Source: Arenicola marina (lineage: Eukaryota; Annelida; Polychaeta; Arenicolidae). From it: a DNA stretch of 64,000 nt. How positions within the stretch are numbered: position 1 is the stretch's first letter; each line of letters starts with the position of its first letter. The translations under genes were made by a program, and so were the position numbers. The stretch lies in contig OZ025248.1 of the NCBI GenBank assembly GCA_964019135.1, forward strand, positions 48,167,670 to 48,231,669, read 5' to 3'. Shown here in pieces: positions 13,401 through 24,150 of the stretch. Below the pieces are notes generated by a model. That model was not told the origin of the DNA, did not search any database, and saw only the letters and a program-made list of their open reading frames with translations.

Positions 13401-15249
13401 CACAACATCCCCCCGCGTCATGAAGGTGTTGCGGTGGATGCTGCGCCACAGGCCCAGGGCTTATCCTGCGGTGTCTCATAGGGCATTGTGTCACAACATC
13501 CCCCCGCGTCATGAAGGTGTTGCGGTGGATGCTGCGCCACAGACCCAGAGCTTATCCTGCGGTGTCTCATAGGGCATTGTGTCACAACATCCCCCCGCGT
13601 CATGAAGGTGTTGCGGTGGATGCTGCGCCACAGACCCAGAGCTTATCCTGCGGTGTCTCATAGGGCATTGTGTCACAACATCCCCCCGCGTCATGAAGGT
13701 GTTGCGGTGGATGCTGCGCCACAGACCCAGAGCTTATCCTGCGGTGTCTCATAGGGCATTGTGTCACAACATCCCCCCGCGTCATGAAGGTGTTGCGGTG
13801 GATGCTGCGCCACAGACCCAGAGCTTATCCTGCGGTGTCTCATAGGGCATTGTGTCACAACATCCCCCCGCGTCATGAAGGTGTTGCGGTGGATGCTGCG
13901 CCACAGACCCAGGACTTATCCTGCGGTGTCTCATAGGGCATTTTGTGTCACAACATCCCCCCGCGTCATGAAGGTGTTGCGGTGGATGCAGCGCCACAGA
14001 CCCAGGGCTTATCCTGCGGTGTCTCATAGGGCATTGTGTTACAACATCCCCCCGCGTCATGAAGGTGTTGCGGTGGATGCTGCGCCACAGGCCCAGGGCT
14101 TATCCTGCGGTGTCTCATAGGGCATTGTGTCACAACATCCCCCCGCGTCATGAAGGTGTTGCGGTGGATGCTGCGCCACAGGCCCAGGGCTTATCCTGCG
14201 GTGTCTCATAGGGCATTGTGTCACAACATCCCCCCGCGTCATGAAGGTGTTGCGGTGGATGCTGCGCCACAGACCCAGAGCTTATCCTGCGGTGTCTCAT
14301 AGGGCATTGTGTCACAACATCCCCCCGCGTCATGAAGGTGTTGCGGTGGATGCTGCGCCACAGGCCCAGGGCTTATCCTGCGGTGTCTCATAGGGCATTG
14401 TGTCACAACATCCCCCCGCGTCATGAAGGTGTTGCGGTGGATGCTGCGCCACAGGCCCAGGGCTTATCCTGCGGTGTCTCATAGGGCATTGTGTCACAAC
14501 ATCCCCCCGCGTCATGAAGGTGTTGCGGTGGATGCTGGGCCACAGACCCAGAGCTTATCCTGCGGTGTCTCATAGGGCATTGTGTCACAACATCCCCCCG
14601 CGTCATGAAGGTGTTGCGGTGGATGCTGCGCCACAGACCCAGGACTTATCCTGCGGTGTCTCATAGGGCATTTTGTGTCACAACATCCCCCCGCGTCATG
14701 AAGGTGTTGCGGTGGATGCAGCGCCACAGACCCAGGGCTTATCCTGCGGTGTCTCATAGGGCATTGTGTCACAACATCCCCCCGCGTCATGAAGGTGTTG
14801 CGGTGGATGCTGCGCCACAGGCCCAGGGCTTATCCTGCGGTGTCTCATAGGGCATTGTGTCACAACATCCCCCCGCGTCATGAAGGTGTTGCGGTGGATG
14901 CTGCGCCACAGGCCCAGGGCTTATCCTGCGGTGTCTCATAGGGCATTGTGTCACAACATCCCCCCGCGTCATGAAGGTGTTGCGGTGGATGCTGCGCCAC
15001 AGACCCAGGGCTTATCCTGCGGTGTCTCATAGGGCATTGTGTCACAACATCCCCCCGCGTCATGAAGGTGTTGCGGTGGATGCTGCGCCACAGGCCCAGG
15101 GCTTATCCTGCGGTGTCTCATAGGGCATTGTGTCACAACATCCCCCCGCGTCATGAAGGTGTTGCGGTGGATGCTGCGCCACAGGCCCAGGGCTTATCCT
15201 GCGGTGTCTCATAGGGCATTGTGTCACAACATCCACCCGCGTCATGAAG
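10418..15249. repeat. 91-bp minisatellite, about 53 copies
   Basis: Period 91, core GAAGGTGTTGCGGTGGATGC with a second block GGCTTATCCTGCGGTGTCTC. Few substitutions: GGATGCTGC/GGATGCAGC, CAGACCCAG/CAGGCCCAG, CAGGGCTT/CAGAGCTT. Two units (near 13942 and 14672) carry a 2-base insertion giving CATTTTGTGTC. The final unit has ATCCACCCGC for the usual C run. Regularly spaced 61-codon minus-strand frames every 91 bases are shadows of the repeat. Confidence 0.98.
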
Positions 15250-15335
15250 GTGAAGGAATAGCTTCTCGCGTTGTTGTCATTGCTGCTGTCCTGTTTACTG
15301 TGTGCACGTGCATTTGATTTTGACAACTGCCGTAA
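13875..15335. repeat. 730-bp duplicated block inside the 91-bp array
   Basis: The insertion-bearing unit at about 13875-13967 and its neighbours recur at about 14605-14697. The offset of 730 bases equals eight 91-bp units plus the 2-base insertion. Order of variant units (GGCCCAG, GGCCCAG, GACCCAGAG, GGCCCAG, GGCCCAG) is largely kept between copies, as expected for block duplication by unequal exchange. The right limit given here is approximate, because the array itself ends at 15249. Confidence 0.65.
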
Positions 15336-15675
15336 TCACTCCCTACACTACTGTTACCACCACATTTACGTTTTACTGTTACAACTAACATAATAGCTAA
15401 TATTACTACTTTGTCGTGATATGTAATACTATTACTGTTACTATTATTACTATGAAGGCTACTACCACAGGTTATTACTATACAGGCACTACTACGATTA
15501 TTGGTAACATTATTAACAATAATTACTCTTACGACAAGTGTTAAGACTACGGTTTTTAATAATAATATACTACTATCAGTAAAACTGTTATTACAAGTTT
15601 ATTACCACCTACTACAATTATTAGTACCACAACTATCCTTACTGGTGCTACTACTGTCGTGAGTCTACTCTCGTC
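15250..15675. other. AT-rich degenerate TTA/TAC simple repeat
   Basis: Dense ACTAC, TTATTA and GTTAC triplet-like motifs without a fixed period. It looks like an eroded simple repeat from which the neighbouring 44-bp array, also rich in GTTACAGTTAC, could have grown. Confidence 0.5.
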
Positions 15676-16122
15676 GTCGCCGTTACCAGAAGCAGCACGA
15701 ACACGCTGCAATAACTACAGTTACAGTTACCAAAAGCAGCACGAACACGCAGCAATAACTAGTTACAGTTACCAAAAGCAGCACGAACACGCTGCAATAA
15801 CTACAGTTACAGTTACCAGAAGCAGCACGAACACGCTGCAATAACTACAGTTACAGTTACTAGAGGCAGCACGAACAAGCTGCAATAACTACAGTTACAG
15901 TTACGAAAAGCAGCACGAACACGCTGCAATAACTACAGCTACAGTTACCAGAAGCAACACGAACACGCTGCAATAACTACAGTTACAGTTACCAGAAGCA
16001 GCACGAACACGCTGCAATAACTACAGTTACAGTTACCAGAAGCAGCACGAACACGCTGCAATAACTACAGTTACAGTTACCAGAGGCAGCACGAACAAGC
16101 TGCAATAACTACAGTTACAGTT
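15676..16122. repeat. 44-bp minisatellite, about 10 copies
   Basis: Core AGCAGCACGAACACGCTGCA joined by ATAACTACAGTTACAGTTAC; period 44, with one shorter unit near 15760 that has lost six bases. AAAAGC, AGAAGC and AGAGGC variants distinguish units. Confidence 0.95.
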
Positions 16123-17352
16123 CTGATTTGTAGAGGTGGCGTCCGGGGTTGTTGCCCGGGGGATGGGGAGCGGGGGGGTGGGGCTGCATTAGTGCCGTGG
16201 CAGGGGTGTGCCGCCCAGGCCATGGAGGGCATATGGAGAGCGAGAGAAACGTGCGAGATTTTGTGGTCATTGAGACATAACTTGTTGGTTAAAAAAAGCA
16301 CACAAATTAGACACTGACAGTCATGGCCATGTATATGGAGGTTAATTATATGAACACTTTCGATATCAACTGGAATACATAGTCAAGAGCTGCAATGGTG
16401 ACAAAACTTCAGTCTCAGATGGGCCCATCTAGAGCAAGTACAGGGTGTTATGTTTCGAGGATTGACGAAAAAAGGGGTTATTTGGGCGGTACATATGTCT
16501 ACACCTAATTATATGTAGTACCCCCCGGATGTTGTTGGCTGTGCAATAATAGCCTTGTTAATGCTTGTCTACCAGGCAGACGTTGCCTTTCTGTTTCAGG
16601 CAAGACGTGACATGCGGGACCCCATGCTACTACCCAAGAGCTACAGGTTCACCATACTCTATCCTGCTCTCTTAAACCCAACCATTGCCAGTACTTGATC
16701 TCTCTCTCCGTCTGGTTTCCATACCAAGTAATGCACACATGGTTTTATTCTATTTTGATCCAGTCGTCGCGGATGAGATGATTGTCCTCTCAGAACCACG
16801 ACTCAGTGTTTGGTACCGATCAATACAATGGAAAATCCATATCTAATAATGACAATTCCATTAAGAGCGTTTCGATAATAACCAGGGAACGAGCGTCGCG
16901 GAATAACGGCGACCGCTAGATAAAACACCTCAACGGGCAGAAGTACAAAACTCGACCACGGTAGTCTCCAGAATCAGACAGTGTGGTCAAGGGCTTGAGC
17001 CACTGATCATAAAACGACAGCTCATAGAACGGTAAGCCAACGCCATCCGTTTGATAGTGGGGACAACCCCCCTCCCTCCCCCCCACCCCCCGCCCCGATT
17101 ATCACAAGTGGGTTTAGAGTTTGAATCGTGGTGCTAAGCGCTGCATGAAAGGTTTCGATAGGTCTAATCGGCACTGTCTGATACACTCATACCGGGGAGC
17201 GACCGCCAACCCGCTCCAGGCAGAATCTCCCATGATGCAAAGGCCAGGAGATCGGCAGCCACACGTTGCCAGGGGCGACAGGCCGTTGCCAGGGGCGACA
17301 GGCCTTGATACCGCGGAGGCGATTCCGGGCCGATTTACAACCAGATCCTTCG
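16123..17352. other. unique sequence, no gene seen
   Basis: Ordinary sequence with a C-rich tract near 17068-17095. GTTGCCAGGGGCGACAGGCC is directly duplicated at about 17266-17305. The plus frame 17121-17366 runs into the 38-bp array, with GACATG before GTGAGC, so this could be an exon end, but no homology is recognised. Confidence 0.35.
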
Positions 17353-18251
17353 ACATGGTGAGCTAGTGGCGGAGGGCGTGGTGTCACGTGACATGGTGAG
17401 CTAGTGGCGGAGGGCCTGGTGTCACGTGACATGGTGAGCTAGTGGCGGAGGGCGTGGTGTCACGTGACATGGTGAGCTAGTGGCGGAGGGCGTGGTGTCA
17501 CGTGACATGGTGAGCTAGTGGCGGAGGGCGTGGTGTCACGTGACATGGTGAGCTAGTGGCGGAGGGCCTGGTGTCACGTGGCATGGTGAGCTAGTGGCGG
17601 AGGGCGTGGTGTCACGTGACATGGTGAGCTAGTGGCGGAGGGCCTGGTGTCACGTGGCATGGTGAGCTAGTGGCGGAGGGCGTGGTGTCACGTGACATGG
17701 TGAGCTAGTGGCGGAGGGCGTGGTGTCACGTGACATGGTGAGCTTGTGGCGGAGGGCGTGGTGTCACGTGACATGGTGAGCTAGTGGCGGAGGGCGTGGT
17801 GTCACGTGACATGGTGAGCTAGTGGCGGAGGGCGTGGTGTTACGTGACATGGTGAGCTAGTGGCGGAGGGCGTGGTGTCACGTGACATGGTGAGCTAGTG
17901 GCGGAGGGCCTGGTGTCACGTGGCATGGTGAGCTAGTGGCGGAGGGCCTGGTGTCACGTGACATGGTGAGCTAGTGGCGGAGGGCGTGGTGTCACGTGAC
18001 ATGGTGAGCTAGTGGCGGAGGGCCTGGTGTCACGTGACATGGTGAGCTAGTGGCGGAGGGCGTGGTGTTACGTGACATGGTGAGCTAGTGGCGGAGGGCC
18101 TGGTGTCACGTGACATGGTGAGCTAGTGGCGGAGGGCGTGGTGTCACGTGGCATGGTGAGCTAGTGGCGGAGGGCCTGGTGTCACGTGACATGGTGAGCT
18201 AGTGGCGGAGGGCGTGGTGTCACGTGACATGGTGAGCTAGTGGCGGAGGGC
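17353..18251. repeat. 38-bp minisatellite with GTCACGTGAC palindromes
   Basis: About 23.5 units of 38 bp, core GTGAGCTAGTGGCGGAGGGC. Unit junctions carry the perfect palindrome GTCACGTGAC in 17 of 23 cases; CACGTG is kept in 21 of 23. The others read CACGTGGC (four) or TTACGTGAC (two). GTCACGTGAC is the established E-box/CLEAR core bound by bHLH-Zip factors such as TFEB/MITF/USF. Each unit also contains ATG followed by GTGAGC, a donor-like string. Confidence 0.96.
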
Positions 18252-21223
18252 CTACGCAGAATACTGCCGAAAAATCTCCCGTGTCCTTCTTCGCAAAGAG
18301 TATGGTTACCACATGGCGCCTCTTTATCTTGACCCTTCCCATCTTTGCAATATGTCCAAGCATTCTATTTAAACCAGCCAACCAACCAATGAGGCTTCGA
18401 ACCCCTGACCCGTTGACCTAGGCCACTAACCAAGCGAGCATTGAATGATATTGGCATATTCATCTAATATAGCGGCTACCTCCCCCCCCCCACTGCTCCC
18501 ACCCACCCAACCTCTCAGTAAGCTTACATACGTGTACGTACATATCCACATGATGTGGACCTGTGCACCTAACTAGCGGGCTGTCCCGGGACTGACGCCC
18601 ACATATTGCCATGACACCACCACCATGGCTCCACCAGCGCCCGTGCGGGCCTAGACGTATCACGGTTATGTGTCATAAGTCAAACAAACCAAGATGGCGA
18701 TAACTTACACCCGAGGCAATCTTTCCATCAGTTTTCCATCGGCGCGGCGTACGTACAACCGGCATTGTTTGCTTAGTTACCGAAATAGATCACATATCCC
18801 ACAACCAGATGAGGCATTACCCCACAAAAAATGGAGAGGGGGTGAGGGGGCATTATTTTATTTCAGGCAAATTAAGATTTTTTTCTTTTCGCATTCGAGA
18901 AAAACTCGGGGAAAGCAGGTGTTACGGAATAAGTGTTGGTTTTGCCCAGGTCCCGTACTCAGGCGGATGCTTACAGGGCCTCTGACCTGACGGCACATCA
19001 GTGTGAGAGAAAACCCAGGTGGGGGGGGGGGGTGCGGTTCAGAGGGGGCGTGGGGCGGATTAAGACCAGCCCACAGGTGGAGATCTGACAGCCTGGGAGG
19101 CAAGGGAACCAGCCAGCTTCTACTTCCAGGGGGGGGCCTACACCAGGGCCCTCTATTGGTACGTTATCTGGGCGGGCATCGTGGCTCCACGAGTCTGACC
19201 GACCGGCCGGCCGGCTCTCCAAGACTTTTACCAAAGGTGAAACCGTTTGTTCCTAGGGAACGGAACAACAAAAAACTACACATTAGATCTTGCCGTTGTC
19301 ATAGAAACCAATGGTTCCGGCGTTACATGAGGCCGGATAAGCCAATCTGTGACAACAGGAAGTCTAACGCCCGCCTTGGGGGGAGGTGGATGGGTAGGGG
19401 GTGAGGGAGGAGGGGATCGACTGGACTCGCGGTCCTTGGGTAGCCCCACTACAGAGGCCGGCCTGGGCGGTATATCGGTCAATCTTCCGTGACCTACAGT
19501 GCGCCTGAACTTTCATATTTATTTACTAGCTCATGGCACATATAAATAAACCCAGTAGAAATGCGATAATACCGTTAAGGTTGACGTGCGACGTGGATTT
19601 TCCCCGGAAGTTGTTAACCTGGATTCATGTAACGTACACGATGGGAATCGCCAGTGAACGATCATAAGATTTCGTATAAATACAGGGGAGGATAATTGTA
19701 TTATAGGGGTCGAGAAGAAAGTGGGTCAGGCGTGGCGATGAAGATATGGGCGTTGGCTTGGGAGGACCCACTGTATGCTGGCATTCAGCGCGCAACAAGT
19801 AACACCATCTGTGCGGCACATGGGCGTGCCATCAGCGACTCCTGCCGGGAAGTAGACAATCTGGGGTCTGGGAGAAAGCCAGGGCGGGGCGGCCAGGGGG
19901 TGTGGCCAGATCCCGACTCCAGCCCCTGCCCCTGCCACAGCCTACCTACATCGCACCCCCTACCCCACCCCCCGTACCTCTTCCGAATCGCGACCCCCCC
20001 CCCACACTCCTGGCAAAAAAGACACGACTTTTTGGCAAAATTAGCTTGCAACATATGCAGCAAATGAGTCTCACGGGTGCCGTTAATGGTCAGGGGACCC
20101 GGTGTATGTCCAGCTCCGGACGGAACGGTCCCGGCCCCCTCGGGGCGCTGGCGCCGCTACGGTCCGCGAGCCGCCTGTCCGGGGTGGTAGGGGGGACGGG
20201 GGGGGGGGGGGGTCAGGGAGCAAAACGCGGAATTACAAATCATTAGGACATGGCGGCCATTATAACTACTTCTTCCACCCCCTCCTCCCCTCAACCTTTC
20301 TGTTCTCAGTCGGCCGTCCGGCACAATTATGAGGCATAGGGGTGTCTGCAGTCGGCCGTCCCGCACAATAATGGGGCATAGGTCTGTCTGCAGGTGGCCG
20401 TATTGATCGCAGTTCCCTGGGGACGACAGAGGCACGGTTACAAAACAGGCCGCCCTCAATCTAATTGTTACAGGGAAGTTACGATCTCTCTAGCTGGCCA
20501 GTCCTTAGCTTCTATCACCCCATCTACCCGGCCACACCCACCGCCCGCTAGACATACATACAACATCGATTGGGCATGGGAGTGCACAGGGGAGTTGAAA
20601 AACCTCAAACCGGCAGTTCAACCCGTGTTTTTGACTATCACAACCATCCGGTCGGCAAGGAAACGACTGCTGCTACTACGCTTAGCGACGGGCCAAAGTG
20701 CAGCAGTTTGTTTTATGTCGCCTTTTTTCTGTTGCCCACCTGGCCTACCTGGAGTTGTGAACACGCAGCCTGTATCTGCGAGAGTGTACTATGGTGTCAT
20801 GGTATGCGCCTACCAGTGGCCCGTACCCAAAGTAATGGCGTCACATACGCAAAGTCCCTGTCCAGTGGTGGTCTTCGTAATTAATTACACGTGTAATTAC
20901 ATGTTAAAATTTTTCTTAAAACATAAAAAGTTTCTGTTTGAGGTCAGATCAATGGTCCCGGCCCCATTCCTAACCAACGTATCCATCAGACACGCAAGAC
21001 CTAACATGTGATAAGGCTTACACAAAATCGACAGTGCTGTATATTCTAGCTTATAACATTCTCTTCCTTTGGACGAGTATCATCGCCATACGCGACTTTT
21101 GTATGTTTCAGAACCGGTGCGACCACATTGCCTGCTGACGCGGTCAGTCACGTGACCTACAGATGAGCCACGCCCAGTTAAGAAGGCAATCATTCCTAGA
21201 CAACTTCTTAGACCCCAGTCAGC
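18252..21223. other. unique sequence with a SINE-like B box and poly-G tracts
   Basis: A minus-strand B-box-like GGTTCGAAGCC lies at 18393-18403, preceded on that strand by GGTCAACGGGTCAGG, similar to motifs near 782 and 47040. Poly-G runs occur at 19021-19032 (12) and 20198-20212 (15). About two copies of a 44-bp repeat with TCGGCCGTCC occur at 20313-20400. The longest non-repeat frame in the window, 205 codons at 20394-21011 plus, has no recognisable domain and composition like random sequence; I do not call it a gene. Confidence 0.4.
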
Positions 21224-21770
21224 AGGACGTGACCCCATACAGACAGGTGGAGACCCCATACAGTCAGATGGAGAGCCTACACAGTCAGGTGGATACCCCA
21301 TACAGTTAGGTGGCGACCCCATACAGTCAGAGGGAGACCCTACACAGTCAGGTAGAGACCCCATACAGTCAGGTGGAGACCCTACACAGTCAGGTGGAGA
21401 CCCCATACAGTCAGGTGGAGACCCTACACAGTCAGGTGGAGACCCCATAGTCAGGTGGAGACCCCACACAGTCAGGTTAAGACCCCATACAGTCAGGTAG
21501 AGACCCCATACAGTCAGGTGGAGACACCATACAGTCAGATGGAGACCCCCATACAGTCAGGTGGAGACCCCATACAGTCAGGTAAAGACCCCATACAGTC
21601 AGGTGGAGACCCCATACAGTCAGGTGGAGACCCCATACAATCAGGTGGAGACCCCACAGTCAGGTGGAGACCCCATACAGTCAGGTGGAGACCCCACACA
21701 GTCAGGTGGAGACCCCACACAGTCAGGTGGAGACCCCACACAGTCAGGTGGAGACCCCATACAGTCAGTC
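21224..21770. repeat. 21-bp minisatellite, about 26 copies
   Basis: Unit ACCCCATACAGTCAGGTGG plus AG, period 21; variants CTACACAG and CCACACAG, with short units near 21447 and 21653. Every unit contains CAGGTGGAG, a donor-like string on the plus strand. Several frames stay open because 21 is a multiple of three. Confidence 0.95.
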
Positions 21771-22027
21771 TCGGCCGTCCCCACGCTCGGTCTCGGGAGT
21801 CCACACACTCAGTCTCGAAAGTCCACACACTCAGTCTCGGGAGTCCACACACTCAGTCTCAAGAGTCCACACACTCAGTCTCAAGAGTCCACACACTCAG
21901 TCTCGGGAGTCCACACACTCAGTCTCGAAAGTCCACACACTCAGTCTCGGGAGTCCACACACTCAGTCTCAAGAGTCCACACACTCAGTCTCAAGAGTCC
22001 ACACACTCAGTCTCCAGAGTCCACACA
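21771..22027. repeat. 22-bp minisatellite, about 11 copies
   Basis: Unit GTCTCGGGAGTCCACACAC plus TCA, period 22, with CGAAAG, CAAGAG and CCAGAG variants. It abuts the 21-bp array and shares CACTCAGTC with that array's ACAGTCAG, so it may have grown from a mutated edge unit. Confidence 0.93.
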
Positions 22028-23091
22028 TAAGAGGCCAAGGATCAATGCCCATGCGTCTAGACATACACTGGAGACAACCCCATTAGTTGGATAATCCACT
22101 CATGTAAGTTGAGTTGATGAATGCTCATCAAATACAACGCGACTAGTCCCGGATACCCGCAGATGGAAAACAGTTCTGAACCATGGCCATGTGAATGAGT
22201 AGGTGCGTAACAAAACCTGATGTTGATTCATGTCAATCAAGTGGCACTTGCAGGACGACATCCACCCCAACATAACATAACCCTTCAGCGACGTTACGTG
22301 GTCACCTAGCATCTGTGCAATGTACACTGTCACAATTACACCTTGCTGTTTAATAGTTCCACCAGCTTTCTTTGAGGAAGGTGAAAGGATCTTTGTATTC
22401 TTTGGTATACTTTATTTCTAAGAAGGCCAAAGTATCAGATGGGACTTTGATCACCTAGGTGGACTCTCCGCTCTCAAAAGTAATCAACTCGACGGTAAGC
22501 ACCATTTACGGGCCCACAGTAGACTCCGCCGCTAGATGGCGTCCCGAAAGCGGCACTACCACCATTGTCACCGGTTCGCCGGGGCAAACCCAAGGAGGTC
22601 CATGGCAACAATTAAAAACAAAACATTTTCTGCCGCGAAACGTACATTTCTGGAGGATAAACTATACTTTGGGAACGGCTTTTCTAGTTCAACACCTCAT
22701 TGCGAACTTTTCAAAGCTACCAAGGGCTTGCTTCAAGCGTACAATATGGTCAGCAAAAAATCTGGTCTGGGGCATGTTAGCTAGGTCTGAGTTTAACGTA
22801 AAGACCCACACACCAGCGATAGGGACACGTGGCGCGTGGGGTAAGAAAACATCCGACGCGCCGTATAACGGGAATGTTTTCCCACTAGCAGGGCCTATTT
22901 ATGTTCACTATGATACCGTTTACGTACAAATAGTTGAGTCATGACTGACAAAGATAGATGGGGTGTACGAGTGGTCTGCATAGTGCACCACTCCGGTGGC
23001 TGTAGGGCAGATAGCAAAACGATACGCTGGTGTTTTATGCCAGTTTAGTGCACACAGAGGATAACATAGGCCAAGGAAACCTTCCGCGACA
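22028..23091. other. unique sequence, no recognised gene
   Basis: Contains an unrecognised 161-codon plus frame (22459-22944) with no visible domain, signal peptide or start context. No RNA gene or element terminus seen. Confidence 0.35.
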
Positions 23092-24150
23092 ATGTAATGG
23101 GATTGGAAGTAACAGGCCGTAGATGTAATGGGATTGGATGAAACAGGCCCTAGATGTAATGGGATTGGATGAAGTAGGCCCTAGATGTAATGGGATTGGA
23201 TGAAACAGGCCCTAGATGTAATGGGAGTGGATGAAGTAGGCCCTAGATGCAATGGGATTGGATGAAACAGGCCCTAGATGCAATGGGAATGGATGAAGTA
23301 GGCCCTAGATGCAATGGGATTGGATGAAACAGGCCCTAGATGCAATGGGATTGGATGAAGTAGGCCCTAGATGTAATGGGAGTGAATGAAGTAGGCCCTA
23401 GATGCAATGGGATTGGATGAAACAGGCCCTAGATGCAATGGGATTGGATGAAGTAGGCCCTAGATGCAATGGGATTGGATGAAACAGGCCCTAGATGTAA
23501 TGGGATCGGATGAAACAGGCCCTAGATGTAATGGGATTGGATGAAGTAGGCCCTAGATGTAATGGGATTGGATGAAACAGGCCCTAGATGTAATGGGATT
23601 GGATGAAACAGGCCCTAGATGTAATGGGATTGGATGAAACAGGCCCTAGATGTAATGGGAGTGGATGAAGTAGGCCCTAGATGCAATGGGATTGGATGAA
23701 ACAGGCCCTAGATGCAATGGGATTGGATGAAACAGGCCCTAGATGCAATGGGATTGGATGAAGTAGGCCCTAGATGTAATGGGATCGGATGAAGTAGGCC
23801 CTAGATATAATGGGATCGGATGAAACAGGCCCTAGATGTAATGGGATTGGAGGAAACAGGCCCTAGACGTAATGGGATTGGAGGAAACAGGCCCTAGATA
23901 TAATGGGATCGGATGAAACAGGCCCTAGATGTAATGGGATTGGAGGAAACAGGCCCTAGACGTAATGGGATTGGAGGAAACAGGCCCTAGATATAATGGG
24001 ATTGGAGGAAACAGGCCCTAGACGTAATGGGATTGGAGGAAACAGGCCCTAGATGTAATGGGATTGGAGGAAACAGGCCCTAGACGTAATGGAACTGGAC
24101 GTTATGGGGTTGGATGAAATGGGACTGGATGAAGCAGACCCTAGACGAAA
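23092..24150. repeat. 31-bp minisatellite, about 32 copies
   Basis: Core TGTAATGGGATTGGATGAAA, then CAGGCCCTAGA; period 31. Variants GAAGTAGG/GAAACAGG and ATGT/ATGC/ACGT/ATAT are clustered by position. The last 60 bases (about 24090-24150) are diverged units with changed spacing, an old edge bordering the 69-bp array. Confidence 0.95.

Noticed and set aside
10373..15326. Dozens of 61-codon minus-strand frames every 91 bases
   Set aside because: They are one repeat unit read over and over, each ending at the same stop. No independent evidence of translation.
20394..21011. 205-codon non-repetitive plus frame
   Set aside because: No recognisable domain, no start context or splice pattern, and the composition looks like translated non-coding DNA. 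A frame this long is possible by chance in 64 kb of about 50% GC.
22459..22944. 161-codon plus frame
   Set aside because: No family resemblance or supporting signals; left as unique sequence.
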